64,000 nt of DNA from Arthrobacter agilis (GCF_002157505.1 NZ_NFSC01000031.1:186001-250000); one strand, 5' to 3'; shown: positions 8,586 to 18,377, counted from the first letter of the stretch. Made by a program: numbers and translations. Notes: generated by a model from the sequence alone, not told the origin.

Positions 8586-8591
8586 ATTCTA
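8586..8591 (-). promoter_or_regulatory. -10 element for rnpB
   Basis: Read on the minus strand this is TAGAAT, placed about 6 nt before the predicted 5' end of RNase P RNA at 8580. No good -35 hexamer is seen 17 bp further upstream. Confidence 0.45.
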
Positions 8592-8655
8592 GGTGGCTCA
8601 GCCGGCCACTCGATCCGAGGCACGGCGAGCCGCCCAGGTTGGGTACAGTTGATCG

Positions 8656-9417
8656 GTGCTGATCCTGCTTCCCCCGTCCGAAGGCAAGTCCGCAGCCCGC
8701 AAGGGCAGCCCGGTCCGGTTGGAGGACCTGCACTTCCCGGAACTCAATGACGCCCGGCGGGCTGTCCTCGCCGCCCTGAAGAACGCCAGCAGCGCCGACG
8801 ACGCGCACAAGATCCTCGGCGTCGGCGAATCCCTCGCAGCCGATGTGGCGCGGAACCTGGTGCTCGACGTCGCGCCGGCCGCACCCGCACACGATGTCTA
8901 TTCCGGGGTCCTCTACGACGCACTCGGCTACGCCGGCATGACGCCGGTGCAGAAGCGCAGGGCACGCGAGCAGTGCGTCGTCGTCTCGGGCCTGTGGGGT
9001 GCCATCGCGTTCGGCGATCCGATCCCTGCCTACCGGCTGTCGATGTCGGTCGATCTACCCGGGACGGGACGGCTCGCGAGCTTCTGGAAGAAGCACCTCG
9101 CCTCTCCCCTGGCCGAGCACGCCGGCCAGGGGCTTGTCGTCGACTGCCGGTCGAGCACCTACGCCGCCGCCTGGGCGCCACCGGCGCAGCAGAGCGTGGC
9201 CGTCACCGTGGTCCAGCTGCGCAACGGCACAAGGGCCGTGGTGTCCCATTTCGCCAAGCACACGCGCGGCGAACTCGCCCGGCACCTGCTCACGCGACGT
9301 GGCGCCGCACCGGGAACGCCGGAGGCGCTGCTCAGGGCGGCCCGCGAGAAGTGGACCGCGGAGCTCGAGCCTGCCGGCGCCCGGAAGGCCGCGCAGCTCA
9401 CGATCGTGCTCGACTGA
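8656..9417 (+). CDS. yaaA: Peroxide stress protein YaaA (DUF328/UPF0246)
   Basis: A 253-residue protein that opens with the family signature LILLPPSEGKS (residues 2-12). The mid-region YSGVLYDALGY and the C-terminal VVSHFAKHTRGELAR block also match. In Escherichia coli YaaA lowers free iron during peroxide stress; the fold binds DNA. The start is GTG at 8656. A TACAGT -10-like box at 8644-8649 ends 6 nt before it, so the transcript may be leaderless. It is divergent from rnpB. Confidence 0.9.
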   Translation: MLILLPPSEGKSAARKGSPVRLEDLHFPELNDARRAVLAALKNASSADDAHKILGVGESLAADVARNLVLDVAPAAPAHDVYSGVLYDALGYAGMTPVQKRRAREQCVVVSGLWGAIAFGDPIPAYRLSMSVDLPGTGRLASFWKKHLASPLAEHAGQGLVVDCRSSTYAAAWAPPAQQSVAVTVVQLRNGTRAVVSHFAKHTRGELARHLLTRRGAAPGTPEALLRAAREKWTAELEPAGARKAAQLTIVLD

Positions 9418-9420
9418 CGT

Positions 9421-10368
9421 TCAGTCGGCGACCAGCTCCACTTCGAAGCCCTCGGCGTTCTCGAGGTAGGCGGCGTAGTGCTCCGGCCCGCCCGCGAACG
9501 GGTGCCTGTCCGCGAACATCAGGGACCACCCGTGGCTCGCAGCACGGCGTGCGAGCAGGTCGACGTCGGCTCGTGCTCCGGCGCGGAACGCAAGGTGGTT
9601 CACGCCGGGCCGACGGCGCTCGTGGGCGCCCGCGGCGAGGTCGGGACCGCTCTCGAGGACGAGGTAGAACTCGTCGGAGCCGTAGCTGACCCCGTCCTTC
9701 CAGGAGTCCCTGCGGGGGAAGCCCAGCCGTTCGAGAAGCCAGCCCAGGCTCGCCTCCGCGGCAGCGAGATCCCGCGTCCACACTTCCAGGTGGTGGAGCC
9801 TGCCCGCGGGACGGGGTGCCTCCTCGGCCGGGGCCTCCGGCTCCGCCGGCTGCACTGCAGCGGCACGCGGCTTCCAGTCGACGCCGGCCATCCCCGCATC
9901 CATCGCCTCGTTGGACAGCCGGTCGGCGTCCTTGTTCCGCTCGCGCGGAATCCATTCGTAGGTCACCTGGCGCGGATCGAGGACCTTCCGCGCCCTGGCC
10001 GCGAGCGTCCGCATGTCGGCGTGCTTGATCTGCCACCGGCCGGACATCTGCTCGACGACCAGCTTCGAGTCCATCTTCACGTGGACGGAGGCCTGCGGGT
10101 TGATCTCGCGGGCCAGCTCCAGCCCCGAGACGAGCCCGGAGTACTCCGCGACGTTGTTGGAGGCCTTGCCGATATAGGCGGCCTTCTCCACGAGGATGCG
10201 CCCTGTCTCCGGGTCGCGCACGAGGGCGCCGTAGCCCGCGTGCCCGGGATTGCCGCGCGAGCCGCCGTCGGCCTCGACGATAAGTCGCGCAGGGGCGCCC
10301 TGGTCCTGCGGTGCGCTCTTCTCCGAGTTCCTGGATTCGTACGGGTCGAACAACTGCTGATCTGTCAC
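9421..10368 (-). CDS. RNase HI fused to a VOC (glyoxalase-like) domain
   Basis: A 315-residue two-domain protein. Residues about 27-165 form an archaeal/actinobacterial-type RNase HI: the acidic centre is visible in EADGGSRGNPGHAGYGAL, NVAEYSGLVSGLELA, KMDSKLVVEQMSG and the closing RNKDADRLSNEAMD. After an Ala/Pro linker, residues about 190-315 form a VOC domain beginning RLHHLEVWTRD and ending AYLENAEGFEVELVAD. In mycobacteria this RNase H is fused instead to a phosphatase. The start GTG at 10368 lies 2 nt after the upstream stop, suggesting translational coupling; the VOC substrate is unknown. Confidence 0.85.
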   Translation of the reverse strand: MTDQQLFDPYESRNSEKSAPQDQGAPARLIVEADGGSRGNPGHAGYGALVRDPETGRILVEKAAYIGKASNNVAEYSGLVSGLELAREINPQASVHVKMDSKLVVEQMSGRWQIKHADMRTLAARARKVLDPRQVTYEWIPRERNKDADRLSNEAMDAGMAGVDWKPRAAAVQPAEPEAPAEEAPRPAGRLHHLEVWTRDLAAAEASLGWLLERLGFPRRDSWKDGVSYGSDEFYLVLESGPDLAAGAHERRRPGVNHLAFRAGARADVDLLARRAASHGWSLMFADRHPFAGGPEHYAAYLENAEGFEVELVAD

Positions 10369-10370
10369 GG

Positions 10371-11114
10371 CTACTGGTGTCCCCAGTCGCTCGACCGGAC
10401 GAGGATGCACCCGGAGTCGGGGCACAGCACGATGTCGTCGGGGGCGGACCCGGAGATGTCGGCGAGGTCGCCCGGGCTCAGCTGCATCCCCGAACCCTCG
10501 GACTTGCCGTGGAAGAGCCGCGCCGCCCCCACTCCGCGCCTGGCGAGGATCCGTCCGTAGATCGCGAGCAGCCCCGTGTCGAAGGTCGCCGCGAGTTCGT
10601 CGCGCTGCGCCTGCACCTGGCCGCGCTGCACCTCGAGGTCTGCGAGTTCTGCGTCACGCGCCTCCTCGAGGGCTCGGAGTTCCGCCCTGACGGAGTCCGT
10701 CCGGCCCTGGACCTCGGCCTGTGCGGCGCGTGCCGCCTCCACCCTCTCCATGACGTCGAGCTCGACGTCCTCGAGGTCGGAGCGCCGCCTGGTGAGGGAA
10801 GCGACCTCGTGCTGCAGCGCCGTCAGGTCCTTCGAGGTCCCGGTTCCGCTGTTGAGGCGCTTCTCGTCGCGCTCGAGGCGGTTGACGACGGCCTGCACCT
10901 CGTCCTCCGCGCGGGTCAGCTCACGCTCGAGGTCCCCCAGCTCGGTCGTGGCACGCACGAGTTCGGCGTCCACCTCGGCCACCCGGGCGGCGACGGTGCC
11001 GAGCTCGGGGTTGGCGCGGGCGGCAGCAGCCTGCCGGCTCAGCTTGTTGAGGGTCGAATCGAGCGCCTGCAGGTCGAGCAGGCGGAGTTGTTCCTCGGGT
11101 GCAGCCTTGGCCAC
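10371..11114 (-). CDS. CdsZ-like coiled-coil protein with degenerate zinc ribbon (DUF164/zf-RING_7)
   Basis: A 247-residue protein with a long heptad-rich coiled coil (about residues 8-185) and a C-terminal ribbon-like module. Family members normally have two Cys pairs here. The first pair is missing (HGKSEGSGMQLSPGDL) and the second is reduced to CPDSGC, so tetrahedral zinc binding looks lost. Homologues are linked to nucleic-acid handling, and it is the upstream partner of the RNase H gene, only 2 nt apart. Start ATG with AGGTTAACC-type upstream sequence. Confidence 0.85.
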   Translation of the reverse strand: MAKAAPEEQLRLLDLQALDSTLNKLSRQAAAARANPELGTVAARVAEVDAELVRATTELGDLERELTRAEDEVQAVVNRLERDEKRLNSGTGTSKDLTALQHEVASLTRRRSDLEDVELDVMERVEAARAAQAEVQGRTDSVRAELRALEEARDAELADLEVQRGQVQAQRDELAATFDTGLLAIYGRILARRGVGAARLFHGKSEGSGMQLSPGDLADISGSAPDDIVLCPDSGCILVRSSDWGHQ

Positions 11115-11214
11115 GGTTAACCTCCAGGATGGGACGGATGGGGCACGACGAGCGGGCGTGGGCGTCGTCCAAGCCTAGGCCACGCTGCCCCGGCCGGACA
11201 TCACCGGTGGGACG

Positions 11215-12093
11215 TCAGCGGCCCGGTGTGAGGACGAAGTCCCAGGGGTCCGTGTTGACACTGCTGACCCGGATATCGGTCGTGAAGCCCCGCGCGCCGA
11301 GCACATCGCCCAGGGCATCCGCGGCCGGCGTCAGCCAGAGCCACTCGCTGCCGAAGTGGGAGACGTCGATCAGGTAGGGCGGGCCGCCCGCTGCGGCCTC
11401 CCGAACCTCGAAGGCCGGATGGTGGCGCAGGTCGGCGGTGACGTAGACATCGGCCCGGCTCGCACGGACGCGGTCGAACAGGGAGTCGCCGGCCCCACCG
11501 CACACGGCGACACGGCGCACAAGCGCATCGCTGTTCCCCGCGACCCGGACCCCGCCTGCGACGGCGGGCAGGATGGAGAAGACCGCCTCGGCGAAGGCGC
11601 CGAGCGTCACCGGCGTCCCGAGATCACCCACGCGCCCGATGCCCTCCTCGGGCAGGCCGTCGGCAGCCGGTGCGAGCGGTCCGACGTCGCGCAGCCCCAG
11701 GGCGTCGGCCAGGACGTCGGACACGCCGCCGACCGCGCTGTCACCGTTGGTGTGGACGGTCACGAGGGCGCACCCCGCCTCGATCAGTCGATGGACGACG
11801 TCGCCCTTGAACCCGGACGCCGCGACCGACGAGACAGGCTTCAGCAGGAGGGGGTGGTGGGACACGAGCATCGTCGCTCCCCAGGCCAGCGCCTCGTCGA
11901 GGACGGCGGCGGACGGGTCGACCGTGAACAGGATCTTCGCCGCCCGGTTCTCCGCCCTGCCTGCCACGAGCCCGACGGCGTCCCAGCCCTCGGCGAGGCT
12001 CTCGGGCCACAACTCGCCGATGGCGAGGAGGACGTCGCCGACGGTCGGTGCCGCCGCTGCCACGGGAGCGTCGTCGTGCTGGTTCTGTTCCAT
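11215..12093 (-). CDS. Nif3-like dinuclear metal centre protein
   Basis: A 292-residue member of the NIF3/YbgI family. Metal ligands are visible in LVSHHPLLLKP (the HH pair, about residue 80), VHTNGDSAVGGVSD (H and the DxxxxG turn) and VSHFGSEW near the C-terminus (H and E). Family proteins form hexameric toroids with two metal ions per subunit; the reaction is unknown. ATG at 12093 is preferred over an upstream in-frame TTG. It probably forms a transcription unit with the zinc-ribbon protein and RNase H genes that follow about 100 bp downstream. Confidence 0.88.
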   Translation of the reverse strand: MEQNQHDDAPVAAAAPTVGDVLLAIGELWPESLAEGWDAVGLVAGRAENRAAKILFTVDPSAAVLDEALAWGATMLVSHHPLLLKPVSSVAASGFKGDVVHRLIEAGCALVTVHTNGDSAVGGVSDVLADALGLRDVGPLAPAADGLPEEGIGRVGDLGTPVTLGAFAEAVFSILPAVAGGVRVAGNSDALVRRVAVCGGAGDSLFDRVRASRADVYVTADLRHHPAFEVREAAAGGPPYLIDVSHFGSEWLWLTPAADALGDVLGARGFTTDIRVSSVNTDPWDFVLTPGR

Positions 12094-12197
12094 GACACCA
12101 GTAATACCCCCGCCGTCGGACGCCTCCAACTCCCGCGGTTCACTCGCGGCTGATCCGCCACGGGAATCATCGGCGCTCGTGGCGCATTGACAAGGAC

Positions 12198-12722
12198 ATG
12201 AAGACTTTCGTGCTCGGAGGAGGCTGTTTCTGGTGCCTCGACGCCCTTTACCAGAAGACCCGCGGAGTGACCGAGGTTGTCTCGGGCTACACCGGCGGGC
12301 ACACGAGGCACCCTGACTACGATTCCGTCTGCTCGGGCATGACCGGCCACGCGGAAGTGGTGGCGGTGACCTTCGACGAGGACGTCATCCCCGAGGACGT
12401 CATCCTGGACATGTACTTCGTGTCCCACGACCCCACCACGCTGAACCGGCAGGGCTACGACGTCGGCACGCAGTACCGCAGCGTCATGTACTACCAGGAC
12501 GCGGAGCAGAAGGAACTGTTCGAGGACGCGATCCGGCGCAACCAGGAGAACTGGAAGAACGCGATCGTCACCGAGGTCAGCAGACTCCCCCAGTTCCATG
12601 TCGCGGAGGACTGGCACCAGAACTACTACGCGAAGCACCCCGAGCAGGGCTACTGCCAGGTGATCATCAACCCGAAGCTGTCCAAGGCGCGGAAATATTA
12701 CGCCCAGTGGCTCGCCGCGTAG
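12198..12722 (+). CDS. msrA: Peptide-methionine (S)-S-oxide reductase
   Basis: A 174-residue repair enzyme that reduces the S-epimer of methionine sulfoxide. It starts MKTFVLGGGCFWC, with C10 of GCFWC as nucleophile, and continues with SGYTGGHTRHPDY, GHAEVV and FVSHDPTTLNRQGYDVGTQYRS, all conserved. A likely recycling Cys is in EQGYCQVI near the C-terminus. It is monocistronic, divergent from the Nif3-like gene and about 110 bp ahead of cysK. Confidence 0.95.
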   Translation: MKTFVLGGGCFWCLDALYQKTRGVTEVVSGYTGGHTRHPDYDSVCSGMTGHAEVVAVTFDEDVIPEDVILDMYFVSHDPTTLNRQGYDVGTQYRSVMYYQDAEQKELFEDAIRRNQENWKNAIVTEVSRLPQFHVAEDWHQNYYAKHPEQGYCQVIINPKLSKARKYYAQWLAA

Positions 12723-12829
12723 GAGCAACCCCTACCACCCGTTAAGCTGACCGCCGTCGGTCCCGGGCGGTTCAGAATCGCCCCGCCCGACGCCGACATC
12801 CACCGCACCCCGAACAGGCAGGCTCCCGC

Positions 12830-13765
12830 ATGGCAAAGATCTATGACGACGTTACCCAGTTGGTGGGACGGACGCCCCTCGTCCGCCTCAACCGCCTGAC
12901 CGAAGGGCTCGACGCCCAGGTCGCCGTCAAGCTGGAGTTCTACAACCCCGCTAACAGCGTGAAGGACCGCATCGGTGTGGCCATCATCGACGCGGCGGAG
13001 CAGGCCGGCGCCCTCCGCCCCGGTGGAACGATCGTCGAGGGCACCTCCGGCAACACCGGGATCGCCCTGGCCATGGTCGGAGCCGCGCGGGGGTACAAGG
13101 TCATCCTGACGATGCCGGAGACCATGTCCACCGAGCGGCGCGTGATGCTGCGGGCCTACGGCGCCGAGATCGTGCTCACTCCGGGCTCCGAGGGCATGCG
13201 CGGCGCCGTCGACAGGGCGAAGGACATCGTCGCGACGACCGAGAACGCGATCTGGGCGCAGCAGTTCGCCAACGCCGCGAACCCCGCGATCCACCGCGCC
13301 ACCACGGCGGAGGAGGTCTGGGAGGACACCGACGGCGAGGTTGACATCTTCGTCGCCGGCGTCGGCACCGGTGGCACCATCACGGGCGTCGGCCAGGTGC
13401 TGAAGGAGCGCAAGCCCGGCGTGCAGATCGTCGCCGTCGAGCCCGCCGACTCCCCCATCCTCAACGGCGGGGCTCCGGGCCCCCACAAGATCCAGGGCCT
13501 CGGCGCCAACTTCATCCCCGAGAACCTCGACCGCGAGGCGTACGACGAGGTGCTGGACGCGACGGTCGAGGACTCCGTCCGGGTGGCACGCGCCCTCGGC
13601 ACCCAGGAGGGCATCCTCGGCGGCATCTCGTCAGGGGCCATCGTCTGGGCCGCCCTCGAGCTCGCGAAGCGTCCGGAGAACGCCGGTAAGCTCATCGTGG
13701 CCGTTGTCTGCGACTTCGGCGAACGCTACATCTCCACGGTGCTCTTCGACGACATCCGCGGCTGA
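12830..13765 (+). CDS. cysK: Cysteine synthase (O-acetylserine sulfhydrylase)
   Basis: A 311-residue PLP enzyme making L-cysteine from O-acetylserine and sulfide. K45 in NPANSVKDR is the Schiff-base lysine. The TSGNTG phosphate/asparagine loop (about residues 70-75), the GTGGTITG cofactor phosphate loop and the C-terminal GISSGA loop are intact. cysE follows after about 60 bp on the same strand, and the pair forms the cysteine synthase module. Interaction with the CysE C-terminus (ending in Ile) through the active site is expected from the family. Confidence 0.96.
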   Translation: MAKIYDDVTQLVGRTPLVRLNRLTEGLDAQVAVKLEFYNPANSVKDRIGVAIIDAAEQAGALRPGGTIVEGTSGNTGIALAMVGAARGYKVILTMPETMSTERRVMLRAYGAEIVLTPGSEGMRGAVDRAKDIVATTENAIWAQQFANAANPAIHRATTAEEVWEDTDGEVDIFVAGVGTGGTITGVGQVLKERKPGVQIVAVEPADSPILNGGAPGPHKIQGLGANFIPENLDREAYDEVLDATVEDSVRVARALGTQEGILGGISSGAIVWAALELAKRPENAGKLIVAVVCDFGERYISTVLFDDIRG

Positions 13766-13826
13766 GCCCGCCCGCACGACCCCTGATCCCGTCCGAGACC
13801 ACGACATCCCCAGAAAAAGGTAGCCG

Positions 13827-14414
13827 GTGAGCTTTCTAGAACGATTGCGCGAGGACCTCGAGACCGCACGGACCCACGATCCGGCTGCCCGTGGGTCCTT
13901 CGAGAACACCGTCGTGTACTCCGGATTGCACGCCATCTGGGTGCATCGACTCACCCACCGCATGTGGCGCAACGAGAAGCTGCGCTTCCCCGCGCGCGCC
14001 CTCGCCCAGCTCGCGCGGGCACTCACCGGGGTCGAGATCCACCCGGCGGCGACCATCGGGCGCAGGTTCTTCATCGACCATGGGATGGGCATCGTGATCG
14101 GCAGCACCGCGGAGATCGGTGACGACGTCATGCTCTACCAGGGCGTGACGCTCGGCGGCCGCTCCCTCGAGAAGGTCAAGCGCCACCCCACCATCGGTGA
14201 CCGTGTCACCATCGGGGCCGGGGCCAAGGTGCTGGGGCCCATCACCATCGGGGCGGGCAGCGCCGTCGGGGCCAACGCCGTCGTGGTGAAGGACACACCG
14301 CCCGATTCCATCGTCACGGGCATCCCGGCGACGTTCCGTCACCGCGACTCGCGGCGCGAGACGCAGCCCGCCGTCGACCCCGCGGAGTACGTGGACCCCG
14401 CCATCTACATCTAG
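13827..14414 (+). CDS. cysE: Serine O-acetyltransferase
   Basis: A 195-residue left-handed beta-helix acetyltransferase of the short (EpsC-like) type, making O-acetylserine from serine and acetyl-CoA. Hexapeptide repeats run from about residue 70 ([25 protein letters not shown]) to 155. The catalytic His region IDHGMG and the acetyl-CoA segment YQGVTLGG are present. The C-terminus ends AIYI, the terminal Ile expected for docking into CysK. It is the second gene of the cysK-cysE unit and ends before a 17-bp hairpin. Confidence 0.94.
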   Translation: MSFLERLREDLETARTHDPAARGSFENTVVYSGLHAIWVHRLTHRMWRNEKLRFPARALAQLARALTGVEIHPAATIGRRFFIDHGMGIVIGSTAEIGDDVMLYQGVTLGGRSLEKVKRHPTIGDRVTIGAGAKVLGPITIGAGSAVGANAVVVKDTPPDSIVTGIPATFRHRDSRRETQPAVDPAEYVDPAIYI

Positions 14415-14454
14415 GCGAGCACCTCGCGGAACATCCTGCATCACCCTGCACCAA

Positions 14455-14492
14455 CGACAGAAGCCCCGGACCGAGGTCCGGGGCTTCTGTCG
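14455..14492. terminator. Bidirectional terminator between cysE and gnd
   Basis: A perfect 17-bp stem (14455-14471 with 14476-14492) with loop CGAG, between two converging genes. TTT follows on the plus strand. Confidence 0.8.
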
Positions 14493-14503
14493 TTTCGGGG
14501 GTA

Positions 14504-15940
14504 TCAGTGGGTGTCGACGGCTTCGATCTCGGACTTGTCCTCGCCCCAGAGGGTGTGGAAGGTGCCGTCGGTGTCGATGCGGTTGTAGGTGTGTGCGCCG
14601 AACAGGTCGCGCAGGCCCTGGGTGAGGGCGGCGGGCAGGCGCTTGCGGCGCAGGCCGTCGTAGTAGGCCAGCGACGCCGAGAAGACCGGGACGGGGATGC
14701 CCAGCTGCACGGCGGTCGCGACCACGCGGCGCCAGGCCGGGACCGCGCCGGCGATGGCCTCGGCGAAGGCGGGGGCGAGGAGCAGGTTCGCGGGCCGCTC
14801 GTCGCCTGCGTAGGCCTTCATGATGTCGTCGAGCAGCTCGGCGCGGATGATGCAGCCGGCACGCCAGAGGGAGGCGATCTCGTCGAGCTTGAGCTCCCAG
14901 CCGTACTCCTTCGCCGCCGCGGTGAGCATGTCGATGCCCTGGGCGTAGCTGACGAGCTTGGACGCGTACAGGGCCAGGCGGACGTCCTCCACGAAGCTCT
15001 CGGGCAGCTCGACGCTGCCCTCGTGGCCCTGCAGGATGTCCTGGGCCAGGATCCGCTGGTCCTTCTGCGAGGACAGGGCGCGGGCGAAGACCGACTCGGC
15101 GATGCCCGAGGTGGGGCTGCCCAGTTCCAGCGCGGAGACCACGGTCCAGCGCCCGGTGCCCTTCTGCCCGGCGGCGTCGACGACGACGTCGACGAAGGGC
15201 TTGCCCGTGCGCTCGTCCGTGTGGCCGAGGACCTCGGCGGTGATCTCGATCAGGAACGAGGACAGGGTGCCCGCATTCCAGTCGGTGAAGATCTTCGCCT
15301 GCTCGGCAGGTTCGATCCCGGCACCGGAGCGCAGCAGGTCGAAGGCCTCCCCGATGACCTGCATGTCGGCGTACTCGATGCCGTTGTGCACCATCTTCAC
15401 GAAGTGCCCGGCGCCGTCGGTGCCGATCCACGTGCAGCACGGCTCACCGTTGTACTTGGCGGAGATCTTCTCCAGCATGGGGCCGAGGGAATCGTAGGAC
15501 TCCCGCGAGCCGCCGGGCATGATCGACGGGCCCAGGAGCGCACCCTCCTCACCGCCGGAGACCCCGACGCCGACGAAGTGCAGGTCCTGCTGGGAGAGGG
15601 CGGCCTCACGGCGGCGCGTGTCCTCGTAGTGCGAGTTGCCGCCGTCGATCACGATGTCCCCGGGCTCCAGCAGCGGGGTCAGCTGGTCGATCACCGAGTC
15701 CACGGGCTTGCCGGCCTTCACCATGATCAGCACGCGGCGGGGCTTCTCGAGGGAGTCGACCAGTTCCTGCAGGGTCTCGGTGCGGATGAAGTCGCCGTCG
15801 TCACCGTGCTTCTCCAGCAGGGTGTCCGTCTTCTCCACCGACCTGTTGTGCAGGGCCACGGTGTAGCCGTTGCGGGCCAGGTTCCGGGCGAGGTTCGCTC
15901 CCATGACTGCCAGGCCTGTGACGCCGATCTGTGCGCTCAA
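14504..15940 (-). CDS. gnd: 6-phosphogluconate dehydrogenase, decarboxylating
   Basis: A 478-residue enzyme of the oxidative pentose-phosphate pathway that converts 6-phosphogluconate to ribulose 5-phosphate, CO2 and NADPH. The N-terminal Rossmann motif is [17 protein letters not shown] (about residues 9-25). The substrate signature [22 protein letters not shown] and the catalytic [10 protein letters not shown] block follow. The length suits the dimeric long-type enzyme. It is monocistronic and divergent from rlmN. zwf lies elsewhere in the window (44913-46352). Confidence 0.96.
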   Translation of the reverse strand: MSAQIGVTGLAVMGANLARNLARNGYTVALHNRSVEKTDTLLEKHGDDGDFIRTETLQELVDSLEKPRRVLIMVKAGKPVDSVIDQLTPLLEPGDIVIDGGNSHYEDTRRREAALSQQDLHFVGVGVSGGEEGALLGPSIMPGGSRESYDSLGPMLEKISAKYNGEPCCTWIGTDGAGHFVKMVHNGIEYADMQVIGEAFDLLRSGAGIEPAEQAKIFTDWNAGTLSSFLIEITAEVLGHTDERTGKPFVDVVVDAAGQKGTGRWTVVSALELGSPTSGIAESVFARALSSQKDQRILAQDILQGHEGSVELPESFVEDVRLALYASKLVSYAQGIDMLTAAAKEYGWELKLDEIASLWRAGCIIRAELLDDIMKAYAGDERPANLLLAPAFAEAIAGAVPAWRRVVATAVQLGIPVPVFSASLAYYDGLRRKRLPAALTQGLRDLFGAHTYNRIDTDGTFHTLWGEDKSEIEAVDTH

Positions 15941-16174
15941 TGTGTTCTCCGTCGTTTATCCGCTGCATGCAGTGCCCTGCATGTGCCGGTGCTTTCGGGC
16001 GCGTTCCCGCGCGGGCCAACCGGCCGCTTTCACACTATTACCGTCACAACACCCGCCGCCACACGCGGGACCGGACCCGCCGTTTTGTGTCGGCAGGTTC
16101 CGCCCCGGGGGAAGTGTCCTATCGAACACGCCGTCGACTGGGACGCTGGCGTCATCCGTGAAAGAATGATAAGG

Positions 16175-17401
16175 ATGTCCGACGTTACGGTTACCCCCGC
16201 CGCCCCCGCCCCTGCCTCCTCGCGCCCTCAGGTGCGCCCTGAAGTGGAGGGCGCCGAGCCGATCGTGTCCAGCGACGGCAGGCCGCTGCTGCAGTTCAAG
16301 TCCCCGCGCGTGAGCCAGCCGCCGGTGCACCTCGCGGATCTGACCCTCGCCGAGCGGCAGGAGCGGCTGAAGGAACTGGGCCACCAGGGATTCCGTGCGA
16401 AGCAACTGTCGACGCACTACTTCTCGCACTACACCACGGATCCGGCCGCCATGAGCGACCTGCCGAAGGCGGGGCGCGAGGAGCTGGTGCAGGCCATGTT
16501 CCCGCCGCTGCTGACCGAGGTGAAGCGCCTGACCACGGACAACGGCGACACCATCAAGTTCCTCTGGCGCCTCTTCGACGGCGCCCTCGTCGAGTCGGTC
16601 CTGATGCGCTATCCGGGCCGCGTGACGCTCTGCGTGTCATCCCAGGCGGGGTGCGGCATGAACTGCCCGTTCTGTGCGACGGGCCAAGCCGGCCTGACGC
16701 GCAACATGTCCACGGCCGAGATCGTCGACCAGGTCGTCGCAGCCAACCGAGCCCTCGCCGAGGGCGCGCTGGGCGACCTGCGCACCGACGGCGGGCACGA
16801 CGCCGACCGCGTCACCAACATCGTCTTCATGGGCATGGGCGAGCCACTCGCCAACTACAAGCGGGTCATGGCGGCCCTGCACCGCTTCGTCGACGACTCC
16901 CCCGAGGGTCTTGGCATGTCCGCCCGGAACATCACCGTGTCGACGGTCGGCCTGGTGCCGGCCATCAACAAGCTGGCGGCCGAGTCGCTGCCGGTCACCT
17001 TCGCGCTGTCGCTCCACGCGCCCGACGACGAACTGCGCGACGAGCTCATCCCGGTGAACACGCGCTGGAAGGTCGACGAGGCCCTCGATGCGGCGTACAA
17101 CTACTACCGGACCACCGGGCGCCGCGTGAGCATCGAGTACGCGCTCATCAAGGACATGAACGACCACGCGTGGCGTGCCGACCTGCTGGCGAAGAAACTC
17201 AACCAGCGTGGCCGTGGCTGGGTGCACGTCAACCCGATCCCGCTGAACCCGACGCCGGGCTCCATCTGGACCGCGTCGGAGAAGAGCGTCTCGACGGAGT
17301 TCATCAACCGTCTCCGCGATGCCGGCATCCCCACGACGCTGCGGGATACGCGCGGCAAGGAGATCGACGGTGCCTGCGGACAGCTCGCGGCCGGCGAATA
17401 G
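16175..17401 (+). CDS. rlmN: 23S rRNA/tRNA adenine-C2 methyltransferase RlmN
   Basis: A 408-residue radical-SAM enzyme methylating A2503 of 23S rRNA and A37 of some tRNAs. The CX3CX2C cluster motif is C160-GMN-C164-PF-C167. [10 protein letters not shown] (SAM binding), SLHAPDD and the terminal acceptor Cys in EIDGACGQL are present. An N-terminal extension of about 45 Ala/Pro-rich residues precedes the conserved part. ATG at 16175 was chosen; another in-frame ATG lies 9 nt upstream at 16166 and cannot be excluded because neither has a clear ribosome site. Confidence 0.93.
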   Translation: MSDVTVTPAAPAPASSRPQVRPEVEGAEPIVSSDGRPLLQFKSPRVSQPPVHLADLTLAERQERLKELGHQGFRAKQLSTHYFSHYTTDPAAMSDLPKAGREELVQAMFPPLLTEVKRLTTDNGDTIKFLWRLFDGALVESVLMRYPGRVTLCVSSQAGCGMNCPFCATGQAGLTRNMSTAEIVDQVVAANRALAEGALGDLRTDGGHDADRVTNIVFMGMGEPLANYKRVMAALHRFVDDSPEGLGMSARNITVSTVGLVPAINKLAAESLPVTFALSLHAPDDELRDELIPVNTRWKVDEALDAAYNYYRTTGRRVSIEYALIKDMNDHAWRADLLAKKLNQRGRGWVHVNPIPLNPTPGSIWTASEKSVSTEFINRLRDAGIPTTLRDTRGKEIDGACGQLAAGE

Positions 17402-17499
17402 CGCGCGCGGATTGGCGCGATCCTCTGCCGAGCCGGTATAGTCGATCCTCGTGATGACGCGCTGTCGGCTGTAGCCGGCGGGACGGCGTCGCAGGACCA

Positions 17500-17572
17500 G
17501 GGTCTTTAGCTCAGCTGGTAGAGCGCCACGTTTACACCGTGGATGTCATCGGTTCGATCCCGGTAGGACCCA
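17500..17572 (+). tRNA. tRNA-Val (anticodon TAC)
   Basis: The acceptor GGGTCTT pairs with AGGACCC. The anticodon arm is CCACG-TTTACAC-CGTGG with TAC at 34-36, and the T-arm contains GGTTCGATCC. CCA is not encoded. Confidence 0.95.
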
Positions 17573-17584
17573 CTCTCGAACAGG

Positions 17585-17624
17585 AAAGCCCCGCAGGTGC
17601 CGTACGGCACCAGCGGGGCTTTTC
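17585..17624 (+). terminator. Terminator after tRNA-Val
   Basis: An almost perfect hairpin of about 18 bp whose outer strand is AAAGCCCCGC paired with GCGGGGCTTTT, ending in a T-run. It begins 13 nt after tRNA-Val and can also serve the converging secreted-protein gene on the minus strand. Confidence 0.85.
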
Positions 17625-17655
17625 GCATTCCGGGCTCCCCGCGGCAGGCCGGGGG

Positions 17656-18261
17656 CTATCGTGCCTCCGCCACACCGACGGGCCTGCCGTCGGAGAACGT
17701 CACCACGTAGTCCTCGCCCATGATGGTCACGGTGCACTGCAGCGCCCCGACGAGCCTGCAGTCTTCCCCGGGGCCGGGCGGGGTCTCGGGCTCCTCGAAG
17801 ATCGGTTCGAGCAGCTCCGGATCGATCCCCGGTGGCGTGGGCTCGTGGAACGGCAGGGAACCCGGCGGGATGCAGGTGTAGGGATCGGCGGGGTCGGTCC
17901 ACCAGGCTCCTGCCTCGGTGATGGGACACTGCGGGTACGGCGGTACGGGCAGCGACCCGGGCGGGAGGTCGCCACCCATTCCACTGCCGGGCTGCGCGGG
18001 AGCGGGAACGGGAGCAGGCGCGGGAACGGGCGCCGGAGGCGTGTCCGCGGGCACCGGGGAGTCCTGCCCGCCCGCCGTCGGGACCGGATCCGCAACGGCG
18101 TCGCCTGCGGCACCCGGCGGCGCCGGAGCGACAGTGTCCGTGACGGCGGAGACCGGAGCGTCCTCCGCAGCCTGCCCCTGATATTCGAGGGCCAGGGGGG
18201 TGATGGCTGCAGCCATCACTGTTCCGAGAGCGACCAGCAGAGACCTTGTTGAATGACGCAT
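17656..18261 (-). CDS. Secreted proline/alanine-rich hypothetical protein
   Basis: A 201-residue protein with a Sec-type signal peptide (MRHSTRSLLVALGTVMAAAITPLAL, cleavage probably near residue 25-32). A low-complexity Pro/Ala tract follows (about residues 45-90, including PAPVPAPAPVPAPA). The C-terminal region holds four cysteines (CPITEAG, YTCIPPG, EDCRLVG, LQCTVTI) that could form two disulfides, and it ends with a short beta-type segment. No family is recognised. It is likely exported or wall-associated, with the Pro/Ala tract as a wall-spanning linker. Confidence 0.7.
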   Translation of the reverse strand: MRHSTRSLLVALGTVMAAAITPLALEYQGQAAEDAPVSAVTDTVAPAPPGAAGDAVADPVPTAGGQDSPVPADTPPAPVPAPAPVPAPAQPGSGMGGDLPPGSLPVPPYPQCPITEAGAWWTDPADPYTCIPPGSLPFHEPTPPGIDPELLEPIFEEPETPPGPGEDCRLVGALQCTVTIMGEDYVVTFSDGRPVGVAEAR

Positions 18262-18377
18262 GTTCCACCCCAGTTGAGAGACCTATGGGATGAACCTATG
18301 GCGCAGCCGATGGCGTGGAAACAGTGCGCACTACTCGCTTTGCGGCTTGACTACTCGGACCAGTCGGGGCCGGACAC

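Noticed and set aside
8155-8662. Several open frames of 140-226 residues on both strands
   Set aside because: They cover rnpB, whose conserved segments and P1 stem are clear; the translations are Arg/Pro-rich and match no family.
9421-10425. Longer start at 10425 for the RNase H fusion
   Set aside because: It would overlap the upstream coiled-coil gene by 55 bp; the GTG at 10368 lies just after that gene's stop.
14507-16174. Very long plus-strand open frame running from inside gnd into rlmN
   Set aside because: It is antisense to gnd, which has full family identity; only the part from 16175 on is a gene (rlmN).
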